From Chelonoidis abingdonii (lineage: Eukaryota; Chordata; Testudines; Testudinidae): DNA of 64,000 nucleotides. The stretch is taken from assembly GCF_003597395.2 (NCBI RefSeq), contig NC_133770.1, positions 83,945,708-84,009,707 on the forward strand, written 5' to 3'. Below are positions 14,101 to 20,922 of this stretch, piece by piece (the stretch's first letter is position 1; each line of letters starts with the position of its first letter). The notes under the pieces are model-generated. The model was not told where the DNA came from. It did not search any database and saw only the letters and a program-made list of their open reading frames with translations. Position numbers and translations under genes: made by a program.

Positions 14101-17100
14101 CCACAGTGCACCATTGTGACCGCTCTGGACAGCAATCTGAACTCGGATACACTGGCCAGATAGACAGGAAAAGCCCCGCGAACTTTTGAATTTCATTTCC
14201 TGTTTGCCCAGTGTGGAGCTCTGATCAGCACAGGTGGCGATGCAGTCCCCAATCCAAAAAGAGCTCCAACATGGACTGTATGGGAGATACTGGATCTGAT
14301 CGCTGTATAGGGAGACAAATCTGTTCTATCAGAGCTCGCTCTGTACAGAAGACGAAATGCCAAAGCATTTGAAAAAATCTCCAGGCACAGCAGCTGACTT
14401 GACACAGTGCTGCGTGACAAGCGTAACGGAAAGCCAAAGAATCAAATGGAAGCGTCATGGAGGGAGGGAGGGGTACTGAGGACTCCACCTATCCCACAGT
14501 CCCCGCAGTCTCTGAAACTTTTGCATTATTGGCTCAGCTCCAAATGCCTGTGGGGTCAAACACATTATCCAGGAGTGGCTCACGGTATAGCTCGTCAATT
14601 TACCTCCCCTCCCCCCGTGAAAGAAAAGGGAAAAAATCATTTCTAGACTTTTTTTTTATATGACACCCTATGTCTACTGCATGCTGCTGGTAGACACGGT
14701 GCGGGGCACTGAACAGCAGCACCCTCTCCCTCCCCGGTGGCAGACGTACAATTGACTGCTATCCATCGTCGTCATCATCCCGTGAGTGGTCCTGCTGGCC
14801 TCAGGTGACGTTGGCAGGGGCGCCTAGGTAAAAATAGGAATGATCCCGTCATTCCCAGTAGATGGTAACAGCGGCGGTAACAGTCTCATCATAGCAACTG
14901 GGGCTGAGCTCCATCAGCCCTCCTTTCATGTCTAAAGAAGATTCTGTACTGCCTGGACTATCATAGCAGCTGGAGCTTTCCTCCCCTCATTTTATCTCAC
15001 TGAAAAGTCAGTGTTTCTTATTCCTGCATTCTTTATTACTTCATCATGCAAATGGGGGGACACACTGTACGTACCAGGAAGGTTGGGGAGAAGGAAGCAA
15101 CGGTGGGGTTGTTGCAGGGACACCCCTAGAATGGCATGGCAGCTCATCATTCTGCAGGATCTGACACAGAGTGGCTGTGCTCTCTGGTTCTCTAGCACAC
15201 TTGCCATATTCTAGGCAGGACTGACTATTTTAGAATACAACAATAAGGAGGGGAAATGACCCGCGTTGATTCCCATTTTTGTCTTTGCGCCCCCGGCCGA
15301 TCTCAGCTAAGGCCAGCCAGGAGCAGCCATGACAGCAGCAGACGGTACAGAACGACTGATAACTGTCATCTCATTGCCAATTTACAATGGCACAGCAGAC
15401 AGTACAGAACGACTGGTAACCATCTCTGCTACCTTGCAATGGAAAAGGAATGCTGCTGTGTAGCACTGCAGTACCGCCTCTGTCAGCGGCATCCAGTATA
15501 CATATGGTGACAGTGACAAAAGGCAAAATGGGCTCCATGGTTGCCATGCTATGGTGTCTGCCAGGGCAATCCAGGGAAAAAGGGCGCGAAATGATTGTCT
15601 GCTGTTGCTTTCATGGTGGAAGGAATGAGTGACGACATTTACCCAGAATCACTCGCAACACTATTTTGCACCATCGTGCATTGGGATCTCAACCCAGAAT
15701 TCCAATGGGCAGGGGAGACTGTGGGAACTCTGAGATAGCTACGGGATAGCTACCCACAGTGCAGTGCACCAGAAATCAACGCTAGTCTTGATACGTGGAC
15801 GCACGCCACTGAATTAATGTGCTTAGTGTGGCCGCGTGCACTCGACTTTATACAATCTGTTTTACAAAATCGGTTTATGTAAAATCGGAATAATACCATA
15901 GTGTAGACATACCCCAAGAAGCAGTAGCTATGTCAACAGGAGAAACCTTCTCGTCGGAATAGCACTGTCTACACTGGGAGCTTGTTCGGATTAACTGCGA
16001 AGATGTGGATTTTCCAGACCTCTGAGTGACATGGTTACAGTCATGTAAATCTCTAGGGTAGACCGGGGCTGACCGTATTCTGCCCACTGCTTTGCTGTCT
16101 GCCCTTCCCTTACAACTTCCCTTGCTTATTTCTCTTTCTCTCAGGTGTCTCTTCTCCTTCCCTTCTAACTGGTAGCAGTCCCCTTCACCTCAGAAGTGGG
16201 CTTTAGATGTGCTCTGCCAGGCAGCTTGCTAACTTCTGTGTAGCTCTCTAATGCAGGTAGATATCATTTTGCTAAATGCATGTTCCATTCACTGCATTCC
16301 TGGTAACTGAGGTATATGCTCTTTTAGATGCATGCTATACTGTAGAAGCAAGTGTGTAGTTTCCTTAAAATATTGCACAGGGGTGCAAAATACTATACAG
16401 ACTGTTATACTGCTGCAATTGTACTTACAACTTTTGGAACTTGCTCCTCCTAGAAGATACCTTGCTGAATGATGATGTAACCATATAGACTAAACCATTC
16501 CTGAAGGAATTTATTGGGATATTCTTTCGGGGGAAAAGATTAGTATGTTGAATCTGTTAGGGTTCTCACATGATTTTGATCCAGTCCACTGCTTTGTGCC
16601 AATAGGCTAAGGTATATCTCCACCAATTGGTTTGTGAAACACGTATACCTTGCTTATATACAGTCATGGAGTTAAGCTTTATTCAGAAATCCCTAAGTAG
16701 CAGGTTGCCAAAAATTAACTTTTCTTCATGGCCAAGTTTTTTTTTCATGGCTCTTCATAAACTTGGAAGGTGTTGTGCTTTTTGGGTTTCCTCATGGCAC
16801 ACATTTGCCTTTTTCTTCTGAAATGTAAAACAGCATGGCTGTCAGTGTGCTGTAAGGAAACACTATTGCATTTCGACAATAGAACTTTAGATTTCAATAT
16901 TTATGTAGGTGATGGGAAGTAAATGGATACATTCATTGATGATTTAAGTGTGACAAGTTCTAGCTCCCTGAATAGAGGGTAACAAAAAGCCACATAACTT
17001 CTAAAACAATGGGGTTCTGTAGGATCTTTTTGTTTTGAAAAAGCCCTATGGATCCTTGCATGTCCCCTGCCTGTCTGGGGTTCCAGCTGCCTGACCCCTG

Positions 17101-18183
17101 CCAGCCAGGGTCCAGGCCTCCAGCCCTGCTCAGCCCTCCTGCTGGCCTGGGATACCAGCAGCCAGCCCAGGGTTCTGCTCCTGGCCTAGTCCCAGCGCTC
17201 TGCAGCCCTTCTAAAAAAAATTAAACTAGTTAGCTTAAAAACTTGAAAACTTAAACTTTGTATATTACAATAATCATTAAATGTATGTTTCATCAACCCT
17301 ATGTATGTCTTAACAAAGTAGTTGTACTTACGTGCCTGTGCTTAATTTGTGTGTTTGATGATTTAGCGTACCCCAGGCTAAGAACCACTTGCACTAAACT
17401 GAGATCTGTATTTTAATTTTAAATGAAGCTTCTTAAACATTTTAAAAACCTTATTTACTTTTACATACAACAACAATTTAGTTATATAATATAGACTTAG
17501 AGAGAGAGACCTAAAAACATTGAAATGTATCCCTGGTATGTGAAACCTTAAATTAGAGTGAATAAATGAAGACTCGGCACAGCACTGCTGAAAGGTTGCC
17601 AATCCCGGGTTATAAAATATCTGAATACTAGTTATCATTTGTTCACTTTATTTTGTCAGCTTCTCTTCCATTTGTCTGGAATTGATTTTTCAAGGTTTTT
17701 TGGTTTGTTCCTTCTTGTCTAGTGGTACTCAGCACTTTAGATTTATTAAACTACAGACTCTCAAATATATGAACATGCCACCCCAAACCCTGGGCACCTC
17801 TGTTTCCTTAAGCACAAATCCTAGGAATTTCCTAGTTCTCATACTACAGCTATAAATGAGATTTAGCCTCAATTCCTAAAGGCAAGTCTTAAAAATAAAA
17901 GCCATAAAACAGATGGTCTCCTTATTAAGGTTAACAAAACTATAAGGTCAATCAAACTGTCTCTCAGTATTTTCAAAGATGACAATTTTAACAAGGGTGA
18001 TTCTGAATAATAAGTATACAGAACAGCCATTTGATTATATTAAAACTAATTATCAATATTTTTCTCTTCTCTCCCACTACACCAGGGCCTGGAGTTGCTG
18101 GCTACCTTACTGCAGGAACGACATCCTCTGTAATGCCCAGTGTACCACCCCCTGTAGACAATGAATTGGGAGATACCAGCTAA
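522..18183 (+). CDS. DNAJC13: DNAJC13 (RME-8), C-terminal coding exons, partial at 5' end
   Basis: Twelve exons with GT-AG borders and compatible phases join into about 475 residues that match, from memory, the C-terminal fifth of vertebrate DNAJC13 (about 2240 residues). DNAJC13 is an endosomal J-domain protein that recruits Hsc70 and acts with SNX1, the retromer and the WASH complex in early-endosome sorting. The part here is armadillo/HEAT-like alpha-solenoid; the motif ELIWND in the exon at 4189-4358 is one of the family's IWN repeats. The J domain and N-terminal PH-like region lie upstream of base 1. Exons: 522-613, 1925-2024, 2779-2853, 3025-3137, 4189-4358, 4897-4939, 6653-6826, 7872-8051, 8770-8910, 9664-9807, 10980-11079, 18086-18183. 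The frame stays open throughout, so the gene looks intact. The final intron is by far the longest (7.0 kb) and is full of transposons. The gene converges on ACAD11. Start and end here are exon borders of the visible part, not of the whole gene. Confidence 0.96.
1190..1500. repeat. Probable reptile interspersed repeat
   Basis: GTTATTTCCCTTTGTGGTAA, TTGGGGTTCCCCAGGGAAGG and GGTGGCAGCG form a purine-rich, GC-richer block that looks like a known turtle repeat, recalled but not searched. No coding sequence. Confidence 0.35.
1560..1860. repeat. Old interspersed repeats, including a decayed hAT-type end
   Basis: The stretch 1565-1655 resembles the old repeat at 45538-45650 (GTGCTTAGAAGTCCTGACAG, AGTCCCTGCCTTGAAGAG). 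The GC-rich 1680-1860 block ends AAGTTTCGGAGCCACTGAT, a decayed hAT-type right end. The opposing open frames here are GC artefacts. Confidence 0.4.
1925..2024 (+). CDS. DNAJC13: DNAJC13 exon
   Basis: The acceptor TTTTGCAG ends at 1924 and the donor is GTATGT at 2025. It encodes [18 protein letters not shown] and ends one base into a serine codon completed by the next exon. A (TG)n microsatellite lies 48 bp past the donor. Confidence 0.94.
2072..2116. repeat. (TG)n microsatellite
   Basis: About 22 TG units in a DNAJC13 intron, followed by an A-rich tract. Confidence 0.97.
2779..2853 (+). CDS. DNAJC13: DNAJC13 exon
   Basis: The acceptor CTTGACAG ends at 2778 and the donor is GTACAG at 2854. 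It encodes [20 protein letters not shown] followed by AMAK, an alpha-solenoid helix pair, and leaves one base (G) for the next exon. Confidence 0.94.
3025..3137 (+). CDS. DNAJC13: DNAJC13 exon
   Basis: The acceptor CCTAACAG ends at 3024 and the donor is GTGAGT at 3138. It encodes [20 protein letters not shown] through KLVGPK, almost identical to the human protein as I recall it, and ends on a codon boundary. Confidence 0.95.
4189..4358 (+). CDS. DNAJC13: DNAJC13 exon with IWN repeat
   Basis: The acceptor CTTTTGCAG ends at 4188 and the donor is GTATGT at 4359. It encodes [20 protein letters not shown] and the IWN-repeat core [17 protein letters not shown] repeats are the hallmark of RME-8 proteins. 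It leaves two bases (GA) for the next exon. Confidence 0.95.
4897..4939 (+). CDS. DNAJC13: DNAJC13 short exon (43 bp)
   Basis: The acceptor TTTAATAG ends at 4896 and the donor is GTAAAA at 4940. It encodes [14 protein letters not shown] after a shared glutamate codon. It is the smallest exon in the window. Phases fit both neighbours: two bases come in and it ends on a codon boundary. Confidence 0.92.
4940..6652 (+). other. DNAJC13 intron
   Basis: Holds the fold-back repeat at 5480-5915. The rest is AT-rich with no recognisable feature. Confidence 0.7.
5480..5915. repeat. Fold-back repeat with hammerhead-like core, two inverted arms
   Basis: The left arm (about 5484-5640) and right arm (about 5660-5910) are inverted copies: GGTGGCACCTTAAAGACTGA against AGTCTTTAAGGTACCACTGG, and GGAAGTTACCTTACAAGTG against CACTTGTAAGGTAACTCCC. 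The right arm has CTGAAGA at 5793-5799, a perfect 6-bp stem with a TTTT loop (5801-5816) and GAAA at 5817-5820, resembling a hammerhead core. Relatives lie at 19888-19979 and 26027-26187. I cannot name the family. Confidence 0.7.
6653..6826 (+). CDS. DNAJC13: DNAJC13 exon
   Basis: The acceptor TTATATAG ends at 6652 and the donor is GTAAGA at 6827. Its 58 codons include [40 protein letters not shown] and LLEKNNPH, one of the most conserved stretches of the family. Both ends are in phase 0. Confidence 0.96.
6827..7871 (+). other. DNAJC13 intron
   Basis: No repeat or gene recognised. A 78-codon open frame at 7220-7456 has no counterpart in DNAJC13 as I know it and no convincing acceptor. Confidence 0.6.
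7872..8051 (+). CDS. DNAJC13: DNAJC13 exon
   Basis: The acceptor GTTCACAG ends at 7871 and the donor is GTACTA at 8052, weaker than its neighbours' donors. Its 60 codons run from [15 protein letters not shown] through [13 protein letters not shown] to [10 protein letters not shown] Harbinger-type miniature element sits 78 bp past the donor. Confidence 0.96.
8130..8355. mobile_element. Harbinger-type miniature element, 226 bp, flanked by TTA
   Basis: GGGCTTGTTTACCTGG at the left pairs imperfectly with the right end TGTAGACAGGCCC. TTA is duplicated at 8127-8129 and 8356-8358. The interior has further inverted pairing (AGAGCGCTCTA around 8178). Confidence 0.8.
8770..8910 (+). CDS. DNAJC13: DNAJC13 exon
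   Basis: The acceptor TACGCACAG ends at 8769 and the donor is GTAAGC at 8911. Its 47 codons run from [20 protein letters not shown] to [11 protein letters not shown]. Both ends are in phase 0. Confidence 0.96.
9664..9807 (+). CDS. DNAJC13: DNAJC13 exon
   Basis: The acceptor GCTTTGTAG ends at 9663 and the donor is GTAGGT at 9808. Its 48 codons include [20 protein letters not shown] and [11 protein letters not shown] 122-bp hAT miniature element begins 19 bp inside the following intron. Confidence 0.96.
9826..9947. mobile_element. hAT miniature element, 122 bp
   Basis: TAGGGTG at the left and CACCCTA at the right, with 8-bp flanks ATTAACAA (9818-9825) and ACTAACAA (9948-9955) that match at 7 of 8 positions. 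It lies 19 bp inside a DNAJC13 intron. Confidence 0.8.
9948..10979 (+). other. DNAJC13 intron, no recognised feature
   Basis: The middle (10130-10780) is richer in GC and open on - for about 100 codons in two frames, but no family or splice pattern was recognised. It is possibly an unidentified repeat. Confidence 0.5.
10980..11079 (+). CDS. DNAJC13: DNAJC13 penultimate coding exon
   Basis: The acceptor TTGTTATAG ends at 10979 and the donor is GTCAGC at 11080. It encodes [20 protein letters not shown] and [13 protein letters not shown] plus one base of a glycine codon, which the last exon completes across the 7-kb intron. Confidence 0.95.
12403..12623. mobile_element. hAT miniature element, 221 bp, perfect 8-bp duplication
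   Basis: CAGGGGTTCTGAAACT at the left pairs with GTTTGAGAGCCACTG at the right. The 8-bp target duplication GCCTAGGA is perfect at 12395-12402 and 12624-12631. No coding capacity. Confidence 0.92.
12769..13377. mobile_element. hAT miniature element, 609 bp, perfect 8-bp duplication
   Basis: CAGGGGTGGGCAAACT at the left pairs with AGTTTGCCCACTTCTG at the right. The duplication GTCTAGCT is perfect at 12761-12768 and 13378-13385. The interior is very C-rich, unlike the AT-rich intron around it, and a pure T run follows the left repeat (about 12784-12806). The open frames across it are composition artefacts. Confidence 0.92.
13777..16069. mobile_element. Older GTCTACAC-type miniature element, split by Harbinger insertion
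   Basis: Removing the 2.0-kb Harbinger element and one CAA joins a miniature element whose left part (from GCTTGTCTACACTTA at 13780, with GCTGACATGGGAGAACTTCT) and right part (GTCAACAGGAGAAACCTTCT, TGTCTACACTGGGAG) are inverted-complementary in places. The outer ends are approximate and no clear target duplication was found. Confidence 0.5.
13878..15914. mobile_element. Non-autonomous Harbinger element, 2037 bp, flanked by CAA
   Basis: The first roughly 340 bp and the last roughly 270 bp match the 4.35-kb element at 58045-62398 closely, including terminal repeats GGCCTGGTCTACAC and GTAGACATACCC. The middle is different and has no transposase, although a decayed stretch near 14280-14380 still resembles the start of the Myb-like gene. 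It is bounded by CAA at 13875-13877 and 15915-15917, a 3-bp duplication that departs from the usual TWA. The centre holds a long inverted repeat (about 14678-14860 against 15265-15510). It is nested inside an older miniature element. Confidence 0.88.
17000..17610. mobile_element. Degraded hAT-type repeats
   Basis: From about 17395 to 17610 the sequence (AATGAAGCTTCTTAAAC..., CTGAAAGGTTGCCAATCCC) is a diverged copy of the element at 21277-21516. The stretch before it ends in GGCTAAGAACCACTTGC, a decayed hAT-type end, and has a C-rich core at 17060-17210. Borders are approximate. Confidence 0.5.
18086..18183 (+). CDS. DNAJC13: DNAJC13 last coding exon and stop
   Basis: The acceptor CACTACACCAG ends at 18085. 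The exon encodes [20 protein letters not shown] then [11 protein letters not shown] and stops at TAA (18181-18183). The proline-rich, disordered tail matches the known C terminus up to PPPVD; the last few residues differ from mammals. The duplicated GYLT motif across the last exon junction is a normal feature of the protein. Confidence 0.94.
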
Positions 18184-18950
18184 GGGATTTGAAATACCCA
18201 TGAAAGACTTTTAAAGGCAGATTGGCCAGTGATGAGGAACAGCACTTTCCTTCGTCTGATGCTTTGAAATGAACTCCTACTGCCTTTCCAATTGTTTCCT
18301 GACAGTGTTATTCCTTTTTCTATGAGTATATTTTTTTTAGGGAAAAAAGTCAGTGGGTCTGTCACATTATAACATAAGAAAGCAATCTAAGGATCAGCCC
18401 AAATGGGTACACAAGGATTTTTTTCTTGTTGTACGTAAGCACATTGTGTTCCTTTCTATTTGTTTACAAGACTGTGAATCAAAAACTTTTTCCTAGCTTT
18501 TATATTTTATGAATTAGCATGACTGGAGTTGGAACTACAGTCTACAAGAATTGGGCTAAGTCACTTGACCACCACCCCCATCCCCACTAACAGGGCATTT
18601 TCCTCCTCTGCTCCAAGTCCGGACATGATCATTCTCATTGAACATGACTTACTAGAGGTTTGTCCCTGCACCGGTTCACTGATGTCCGTAATCACTAACA
18701 TTATCTTCCTGAGATCAAACCACATTAAACACTTGTATGTATAACTGGCTTTACCAAATTGAAAACACTTCAGCAAAAAAAAAAAAAGTAAAAAAAAAAA
18801 AAAAGCCAACCTGGTATGTAAGAACCTAGTGTAATTGTGAAATGTTCTATACATTATCCAGTATATAAAAGCTTTCTATATTGAATGTACATTATACAGA
18901 TCACTCATGTACATAAAATTTTAAAAATAAAGGGAATTGAGAGCCTTGTT
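18184..18950 (+). other. DNAJC13: DNAJC13 3' UTR
   Basis: AT-rich sequence follows the stop codon, including an A-rich tract at 18775-18805, and ends near the poly(A) signal at 18926. No open reading frame of note is present. The cleavage site is inferred at about 18945-18960. Confidence 0.7.
18926..18931 (+). promoter_or_regulatory. DNAJC13 poly(A) signal
   Basis: A canonical AATAAA lies 743 bp past the stop codon, in an A/T-rich context. It is the first canonical hexamer downstream of the stop on the + strand. Confidence 0.7.
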
Positions 18951-20371
18951 ACTGAGACAAAGCTGTTCTTTTAGTGGAATGTTTCTTCTTGGAAATGGTT
19001 AGAATTCTAGAGCAGCCAGCAAGAGAGGGGTGTTCTTGAGTGATGGAAAAATGTAATGAAGAAATCTGTGTATTCTAAGTATTTTATCACCTAGCAAATG
19101 TCTGATAAAGGAGAAAGTCCTATACCCTGGACACTAAAACTAGAGAAAATTCCAGAGTAATGTGTAAACTCAGATAGTAACATATTCCTGACTTTTTTAT
19201 AAATGCAGGTAGAGGTGTAAAAACTGACCATATTCTTCCTTTTCTGGTATTTAACAGAACAGAATTTCTAGTGCGTGCTGGTGGAATGCAATAATCAGCC
19301 AATCTCCAAGGAAAGAGTCCAGAAAATATTAAGTGGGTGTCTATTAAAGCAACTCAGATAAATAATGCAGCACAAGTCAAAATTATATTGCCCCTCTGAT
19401 CTTTTAAGTATACAAAAAAGTACTGGGTCAGCCCAGCCTGGAGCTGTGGAGATGCCGTCCAATACACAGCTAACACTATGCATAACTTCAGTTATTAGCA
19501 ATGTTAACAACATTGACCTTCCATATTCATTAAATTCTGCTGGGTAAAGTCATTATTATGGCCATAACTAACAAATGGATGAAATTTTACCTTTTGTCAG
19601 TAAATGTATGCACATGAGGAAAGAATCTGTCCTTTAATATTCAGTGGTATGATTTTGCTGAGATCACAATGTGGTCTACTAAAGACACATGCCATTGGCA
19701 TAGGGGATGGCTACCTCTACACTACAAGCTTGGGTATGATCCCTCTGCCTGTGTGTAGGCTCATCAAGCTAGCGGAGGATAAATAGCAATGTACACTAAT
19801 AGCATGATTAGCAGCAATGGAGGCTTTGCTTAGCTTTGCTGAATAATTACCCACATTCTGGTTTGAGTTTGTGTGGCCTGCAACACTTGCATCCGACAAA
19901 GTGGGTATTCACCCACAAAAGCTCATGCTCCAATACGTCTGTTAGTCTATAAGGTGCCACAGGACTCTTTGCTGCTCTAATAGTTCTGTCTAAAATTTGA
20001 TATGTTAATAAGTGATGTGTAGTAAAATCAATATTCAATATGATGCCTGTCTGCCACTACACTGCTGAAGAGCTGCAGAAAATGTTTCTTTAGAACTGGC
20101 TAGAATCTGAGAGCTTTCTCTTCTCGTTTCCTTAATTTCCCCCTTCCCCCTCCACCCCCAACTCCCACAGACTTGACTTTACACAAGGTATAGATAGTTA
20201 TTACTTGGCAGTGGTGGGCTGGATCGTTCGGTAAATTTAAGGCATTTTTGGCTTGTGGTATGAGCAACCCTTATTTTTGCCTTTAGGAAAGATCTAAAAT
20301 AAATGGAGTCTCCCTAAACACTGTTGATCCTTTAGCAAAGAAGCAGTATTGGACTGTTGGGGGAGAAATCT
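18951..20371. other. Intergenic gap between convergent DNAJC13 and ACAD11
   Basis: No gene is seen. The stretch holds one fold-back repeat fragment (19888-19979) and otherwise unremarkable AT-rich sequence. It separates the two inferred 3' ends. Confidence 0.6.
19888..19979 (+). repeat. Fold-back repeat fragment, single arm
   Basis: ATCCGACAAAGTGGGTATTC and ACCCACAAAAGCTCATGCTC, then GTCTATAAGGTGCCACAGGA, match the right arm of the repeat at 5480-5915. The GAAA and CGA positions have become AAAA and CAA, as CpG decay would give. Confidence 0.7.
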
Positions 20372-20377
20372 TTTATT
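20372..20377 (-). promoter_or_regulatory. Candidate ACAD11 poly(A) signal
   Basis: TTTATT on + reads AATAAA on -, 431 bp past the ACAD11 stop codon. This would give a 3' UTR of about 450 bp. Other A/T-rich hexamers nearby are possible, so the choice is tentative. Confidence 0.45.
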
Positions 20378-20807
20378 CAGACTTATTCAATGCATTAGTG
20401 ACACTTTAAATCTTAAACAGTAAACTGCAAGCTTTAGCTGGATGCAGTGCCCCACAAAGGTAACATTCTACAGACAGCTTCATAGAGGCCTTGATTGAGA
20501 GAACATCAGTGACATAAGAACAACTAAGGGCTTGATAAAGTAACCTTTCAGGTCACTAGCTGGAAGATTAATTGGAAAAATGTTATTTAACAGCTTAGGA
20601 CACAAGTACCTCTAAGCAAAACAAATTCAAGTTACCCTTGAACTATTAAACTTATCAGTGAAGAATGTAGAAAATTAACATTTTGGTAAATATTAAAAAT
20701 ATAGATAATTTTAGTTTAAATACCCTCAGTGTTGCACCCCCTCTAAATCATTCAGAGGTGTTCCTTATAAAACAGAAGTAATGCTCTTGTACAACTAGAC
20801 TAAACTT

Positions 20808-20922
20808 TTACATTTTTGAGGTCAGTTGCTTGGCTTGGTCCCGTAGTTCCAGTTTTGCAATTGCTGAGAGGTGAACTTCATCAGGCCCATCAGCTATTCG
20901 TAGGGTCCGAATAAAAGCAAAC
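20808..20922 (-). CDS. ACAD11: ACAD11 last coding exon and stop
   Basis: On -, the acceptor ATACACAG precedes GTTTGC and the stop is TAA at 20810-20808. It encodes [20 protein letters not shown] then [15 protein letters not shown]. The final SKM matches the peroxisomal PTS1 consensus. Mammalian ACAD11 ends less canonically, as far as I recall. Confidence 0.95.

Larger units (their letters stand above)
11080..18085 (+). other. DNAJC13 last intron, transposon-filled
   Basis: 7.0 kb holding two hAT elements, the nested Harbinger element and degraded hAT repeats at 17.0-17.6 kb. The stretches 11080-12390, 16070-17000 and 17610-18085 show nothing recognisable. Confidence 0.8.
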
